NCBI GenBank assembly: GCA_900149785.2
Contig: FSSI02000015.1
Span: 1-64,000 of the forward strand
Source: Sodalinema lacuna_A
Lineage (GTDB): Bacteria; Cyanobacteriota; Cyanobacteriia; Cyanobacteriales; Geitlerinemataceae
Direction of reading: 5' to 3'
Length of the DNA stretch: 64,000 nucleotides
The notes beneath the pieces are model-generated. The model did no database searches and was not told where the DNA came from. It saw only the letters and a program-made list of their open reading frames with translations. Positions 60,601-64,000 of the stretch are shown here, one piece after another. The position numbers and the translations under genes were made by a program. The first letter of the stretch is position 1, and each line of letters begins with the position of its first letter.

Positions 60601-62680
60601 CCTAATCCTTGAAAAGGATAATGAATTATTTCAAATTGGTCATCATGGATTTAAGATGTCCGATATTAGTGGTTGTGCGATCGATATTAAATTTTTGGAA
60701 AACCTTACACCTATCCAGCGATATTATGATCGCGATTCTAGCACACTAGTTGAGCAATCAGACTGTTGGCAAATTTTAGATGAGCACTTTCCAGAAGATA
60801 TTATATTTCAACTTAAACAATTAGTAGGGGCTGACAAAACTGTAGATATTGCCCTTAAGCCTTACAATTTGGGAACATTAGATATAGAAAGTAAGTCTAT
60901 TGATAAGGTAGAAACTATTTTTTCAACAGTGATGAAAGATCAATTGATTTGTTTTAAACAAGCACAATCTTATTTGCGAAAAAATCAATACAAAAATGCA
61001 ATCGATAAATGCGCGGATTTTTTTAGATCATCTCCACTTTTGAAGGATATCTTTCCTGTTCTTGCAGAAGCGTATTCAAAGCAAGGTCACCCAAAAGAAA
61101 GTTCTGATTTTGCCAATATTATTCAGGATGTGAGGCGACTTTTTGCTGTACCTAAAATCGAAGAAAAATGGGGAGGAGAAATTTTAAATTTTGCAACTTT
61201 AAAGAATTCTGATTATAAAACAGATAGTCTCCTGAGTAAAAATAATACTATCGTGATCTTGACTTGTGTATGGAAGCGCCCTCAACTAACCGAAATCGTT
61301 TTATCCTACTACGCAACTCTTCAACAAGAACTGAAAGGCTTCATTAATTTAGAGCTTTTGGCAGTTGGCTCAGAGGAAAAAGAATCAGAAAAACTTTGCC
61401 AAGCTTGTGGATTCGATTATGTTGAATACAGGAATCAGCCTTTGAGCGATAAATGGGAATATGGGTTAAATCGGTGCAAAGACTATGACCCTAATGCCGT
61501 AATTATTGTGGGATCTGACGACTTGATTTCTCGTAGTTTGATTGAATTTTATGACCAAAAAATCAAAGAAGGATTAGTATTTTGTGGAATCACAGATGCC
61601 TATTTTTTGGACTTGCCAACCAATGAAATGATTCACTGGGTTGGCTACACCAGCAATATAGACCCAGTGCGGCTCGGAGAAACAACGGGAATGGGTCGCT
61701 GTTTGTCCAGACCTCTGCTAGATAAATTAGAGTTTAGCATCTGGAAAAATCTGAATAAAGATCGTAGTCTAGATGGAGCAATGACTCAAAAGTTGTATGA
61801 ATTTGGTCTTGAGCTACTGGATGAAAAAAATTGTCCCCTAACACAAGTTGATACTCAAACTCTCAGAATCGGCCATTGTGGTTTTAACCTGGCTGAGATG
61901 AATGCTATGGCATTAGACATTAAATTCACGGAAAACTTAACAACTTTTGATCGTTACGGTCAACGGAGTTCTGTTGTCAAGCAAGAAAATTCCTGGGATT
62001 TAATTGCTCAATATTTTCCAAAAACGACATTGGAGCAACTCAAGGCAATTGCAAACCTTTCACTAGCTTCTCAAACAACGGTTGATTTACCATCATACAC
62101 AAACAAAACCGTGACAGAGCCTAAGATTGAATTCAAAAAATATATCGCCGCAAACAATGAAAAAAGTTACCCAACTTCTATACTTGAGGAGTGCCATGAA
62201 TCACTGTTTCTTTTTTCCGGAAAATCAGGCAGATATGATTTAAGTTACGCCAAAAAATACAACGCAAAAAATGTTATGGTCAATGACATTCGGGCGGATT
62301 TTATTGATGAAATTCAAAAGAACTACCCAAAAGATTGGAGCTATATAGCTGCTAATGCCTTTGAGTTAGTTAACCAAAACTATAATAAAAACCGTCAGTT
62401 TGATTTGGTTAGCTGTGACCCTTCCTCAGGCTTGATCTCAAAAGTATTTGATGACCACTTTGATAAGCTTTATGCAATTACTAGGAGGTATCTAGTACTG
62501 ACCTTAACAGGAGAGTATATAGAACAAAAAAGAAAAGACCTCTATTTAGAAGATGATTTAAAGCTTGCTGTACATAAAATCGTATATGCTAAACACAACA
62601 TTTATCTGGATATTGCAGATATAATTAAAAGGAGCAAAAACTATAAAGGATGCTACTGGTTGGTTGTGACCAAGAGATAA
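57659..62680 (+). CDS. TPR-LamG-dual glycosyltransferase-methyltransferase fusion
   Basis: The 1673-residue protein has TPR units (about 1-75 and 145-310), a LamG/concanavalin-like domain (about 330-500, LTLEFWLFLREWPENW), a linker, and two homologous GT-A-like domains (about 786-1057 and 1197-1460). Each has TCVWKRP, KWEYGLNRC, GSDDL (DxD-like), GMGRCLSR and LDGAMT. A Rossmann methyltransferase-like domain (about 1491-1673, LFLFSGKSGRYDLSYAKKY, CDPSSGLIS) ends it. ATG 57659 has GGAG 10 bases upstream. It is A+T rich, unlike the genes to its left. It probably builds a surface glycan or glycoprotein, an inference from domains and neighbours. Confidence 0.85.
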   Translation: MHDFYFSQGNQFLRDKKLDQAIAAYREAICLNPDLYPAYLNLAEALFKANEIDESNKILEQLEELIRNSPQNSSSLKETIQKFRSIHDSQSKTSNSFQDESTFLNTDHIYKKIDLSLKSRFLTDIKNHKNPESYVQETIERNPEDSQAYFYLGHLKAEQEDWSKAVECYQHSLRLSPGDLEAQVAIGYALEKLGRYSEAIEGYRQALIQGGESGEILFRLGRALSHQQHWTEAIVEYRRAIALGFQQPQVHYYLGQALAQLGQWQHTVTEWTSVLAVYPGAATVRQQLAHILMGLGQWQAALLQWREYIRTPPGSSPNSLLDFKSKQQMYGKIPHCDDLNLTGDLTLEFWLFLREWPENWTPILSKFTQDSENEFCLRIKNSDLGQWYDSQTYQVPVQWVPSQHIQLNRWSHITCVRKSGHYGRVYCNGVLVAERNWTGAQPPNPTDAPIHIMGDLSQQKFQDGQVSQLRIWNHAKTGDNIQTILYQPTKEVRDLVGSWHLPNPENSSNLVNSLVDGHDNMSGILIRNCSQTDFPLKITICGSKISKSTEYKISEIYKKHSNVEVIQHQVSTTKKTENFHYDFPLKIHKILWTNKKHFLKNAIDSVLSYPCKTCYLSNPTIPDLILGLFYSLIWDASVITDISSSQLKLEPAKNLGDKVKAGLQPAEELKGEAYIELASSLSKKLEQITSSTHGHKNILKKDDFHEMTFQSSDTSARLAIKQFLKELPCIETALQDIFIQDPGILTNKKQNLERIKLIWEPDFILDYSEENKKRIKASQPQSKVNRIVLLTCVWKRPELTKIILSYYKLLQKKLSKTIDIKLLAIGSEGGDSHQLCHDCGFDYLEHPNKPLSSKWEYGLNRCADYNPDAVVIFGSDDLLSQTLIEFYDSQLKANSIFLGIQDGYFFDLSNQKLFWWKGYSTKQDSKRVGETIGMGRCLSRKLLDKLEFSIWNGIHLNSNLDGAMTNKLQKLGVQLGKKNQGLILEKDNELFQIGHHGFKMSDISGCAIDIKFLENLTPIQRYYDRDSSTLVEQSDCWQILDEHFPEDIIFQLKQLVGADKTVDIALKPYNLGTLDIESKSIDKVETIFSTVMKDQLICFKQAQSYLRKNQYKNAIDKCADFFRSSPLLKDIFPVLAEAYSKQGHPKESSDFANIIQDVRRLFAVPKIEEKWGGEILNFATLKNSDYKTDSLLSKNNTIVILTCVWKRPQLTEIVLSYYATLQQELKGFINLELLAVGSEEKESEKLCQACGFDYVEYRNQPLSDKWEYGLNRCKDYDPNAVIIVGSDDLISRSLIEFYDQKIKEGLVFCGITDAYFLDLPTNEMIHWVGYTSNIDPVRLGETTGMGRCLSRPLLDKLEFSIWKNLNKDRSLDGAMTQKLYEFGLELLDEKNCPLTQVDTQTLRIGHCGFNLAEMNAMALDIKFTENLTTFDRYGQRSSVVKQENSWDLIAQYFPKTTLEQLKAIANLSLASQTTVDLPSYTNKTVTEPKIEFKKYIAANNEKSYPTSILEECHESLFLFSGKSGRYDLSYAKKYNAKNVMVNDIRADFIDEIQKNYPKDWSYIAANAFELVNQNYNKNRQFDLVSCDPSSGLISKVFDDHFDKLYAITRRYLVLTLTGEYIEQKRKDLYLEDDLKLAVHKIVYAKHNIYLDIADIIKRSKNYKGCYWLVVTKR

Positions 62681-62714
62681 GTGGGGATACCATTTTTGTT
62701 ATTTGACTCAAGGG

Positions 62715-62798
62715 TATTAGACCTCACTTTTATGACTTAGGCAAGTATGCCAGATAATGAGAAGATAGACAAGTTCTTGGTTTAATTGAGGTCTAATA
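62715..62798. repeat. 12-bp perfect inverted repeat between convergent genes
   Basis: TATTAGACCTCA (62715-62726) and TGAGGTCTAATA (62787-62798) are exact reverse complements 60 bases apart. A non-autonomous element end pair or a large terminator stem are both possible; no target duplication is seen. Confidence 0.5.
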
Positions 62799-62890
62799 AC
62801 TCCTTAAGTAAATTGGTTTAATAGTTTAGATATCTGAACTATCATTGTCCATTTAAAAATGTCCGGGGTGTTGTAAACTATATACTACCT

Positions 62891-64000
62891 CTACCATTGA
62901 TCGTGGTCGACATAACCGAAGGTTTTTAAAAGATCTTGTGCCTTACTTTTAAAAATCTCTTTCTCTTCCTCGCTCATTTCTGTCTTCCATCTCCCTCGAC
63001 CGTCAAAAATAGGTTGATTTATTTGCCAGTTCCTCAAATTTTTATAATCTTCTTTACTTTTTATTTTGTCAGGTTTTGCCATTTCTTGGCTGAACCAAAA
63101 CTTGGGTGTTTTATGATATTCAAAAATGTTGTGTTCATAGGGAATATCGAGAAAACAAAAAATGGCTTTAAGCGTCTTTTCTGGGGCAACCACAAAATCT
63201 TCGTACTTAACGACTTTAACCTGTTTGGAATTCCAATAACTTAAGCCGAAATAATTATCATCAACCCATCTTTGAGTTGCTTCATGTATGTTTTTATAAG
63301 CTTCTCTAACCTTTAAAGAGCACGCAACATCACGTCCATCTCGCAACATCAAAATTATTTTGCAGCCTGGCTGGTATATCATAGCTTTTTCCATATATAA
63401 AATGTGGATTGGTGTTTTTTCGATCCAGAGCTTCTTGTTTATTTTTTTACAGTGATCGTTCCAATCCATAAATGTTACCCTCATCTGTTCAGGATGTTTC
63501 ATCAAAATACTACTTTCATAAGTTATGGCATGAATATAAGAATGGCTCCCAATGATGTTGAGCATAACTGACGTTCCACTATGACCACACCCAACAATAA
63601 AAATAGGAGGGAGCAATTCAGATGTATCAATATTAAATGGTTTTCTATATATACTTTTCGGTATTTCAGAAATATTTGGACTGAGTTTGGCTGATTTATG
63701 TAGAGAGTGCCAAGCAAGTTTGTTACTACCAATTTGACCTAGAACTTCTCCCAGGTTGTAGTGATAGATAGCCTCTTGGGGTTTCAATATAATTGATTTA
63801 CCAAAAAAAATCGTTGCTTCTTTAGATTCTTTGGTTTGGGCTAGCCAGATACCAACATCATTGCATACTGAATGAATTTTATTTTCTGGTTTATCCTGTA
63901 TTTTTTGTTTAAATTTACAATAAAAATTTAATGCAGTTACATAACGATTCCAAGCCATGTAGTTAATGGCAATAAGTCTGTTATAAGTTCTGCAACCTGG
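62891..64000 (-). CDS. TPR-sulfotransferase, 5' end cut by window edge
   Basis: The reading frame stays open to position 64000 with no stop, so the gene very likely starts beyond the window; ATG 63958 has no ribosome binding site. The N-terminal part has TPR-like helices (YHYNLGEVLGQIGSNKLAW), then a sulfotransferase domain: PPIFIVGCGHSGTSVMLNII binds the PAPS 5'-phosphosulfate, and ILMLRDGRDVACS the 3'-phosphate. TPR-sulfotransferases modify glycans or proteins. Its convergence on the glycosyltransferase fusion suggests sulfated surface polysaccharide synthesis, which is an inference. Confidence 0.85.
   Translation of the reverse strand, partial: PGCRTYNRLIAINYMAWNRYVTALNFYCKFKQKIQDKPENKIHSVCNDVGIWLAQTKESKEATIFFGKSIILKPQEAIYHYNLGEVLGQIGSNKLAWHSLHKSAKLSPNISEIPKSIYRKPFNIDTSELLPPIFIVGCGHSGTSVMLNIIGSHSYIHAITYESSILMKHPEQMRVTFMDWNDHCKKINKKLWIEKTPIHILYMEKAMIYQPGCKIILMLRDGRDVACSLKVREAYKNIHEATQRWVDDNYFGLSYWNSKQVKVVKYEDFVVAPEKTLKAIFCFLDIPYEHNIFEYHKTPKFWFSQEMAKPDKIKSKEDYKNLRNWQINQPIFDGRGRWKTEMSEEEKEIFKSKAQDLLKTFGYVDHDQW

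Overview
The window looks like a filamentous, non-heterocystous cyanobacterium (Phormidium/Sodalinema-like is a guess). The highly iterated palindrome GCGATCGC (HIP1) recurs throughout. A 29-residue psaM, a PrcA-type calcium-dependent protease, cphB, DUF2973/DUF2605 neighbours and two Uma2 endonucleases are all cyanobacterial hallmarks. I recognised no rRNA, tRNA or CRISPR array.

Left part (about 1-27 kb) is accessory. It holds a Uma2 nuclease, an RTX-repeat protein, and a VMAP-type HTH/TPR protein behind three phased 10-bp repeats. Next comes a minus-strand operon: a 3652-residue protein (acidic leader, DUF4114, a subtilisin-like domain, about 1850 residues of coiled coil, hydrophobic segment, LysM) followed by two tandem GNAT-like proteins. 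To its right are more copies of the 10-bp repeat, a decayed TnpB, a GRDP-like gene and a 14-blade WD40 STAND NTPase. The stretches on either side of the giant operon look like two degraded copies of one cassette (repeats, HTH/TPR gene, convergent GRDP-like gene). This is my best candidate for an undescribed system.

Central part (about 23.6-53.5 kb) is mostly chromosomal housekeeping: AI-2E-type permease, ankyrin protein, phosphoribosyltransferase, methyltransferase, PrcA-like protease, argD, acyl-CoA dehydrogenase-like protein, ndk, psaM, SpoIID-like protein, rnz, cobU, GAF/PAS protein, FetB-like permease, Hsp70-like protein, DUF2973/DUF2605, creatininase coupled to a MASE1 histidine kinase, cphB, trmD, a universal stress protein and ilvD. 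Two very small genes (psaM and a one-helix protein at 35914-36024) and a possible third (45086-45229) lie here.

Right part (about 53.5-64 kb) has a pentapeptide protein, a GH25 lysozyme with novel C-terminal repeats, a second Uma2 protein and surface-glycan functions: a GT2 enzyme, a TPR-LamG-GT-GT-methyltransferase fusion, and a TPR-sulfotransferase that runs off the right edge. From about 57.3 kb the sequence becomes clearly more A+T rich, suggesting a transferred glycan island.
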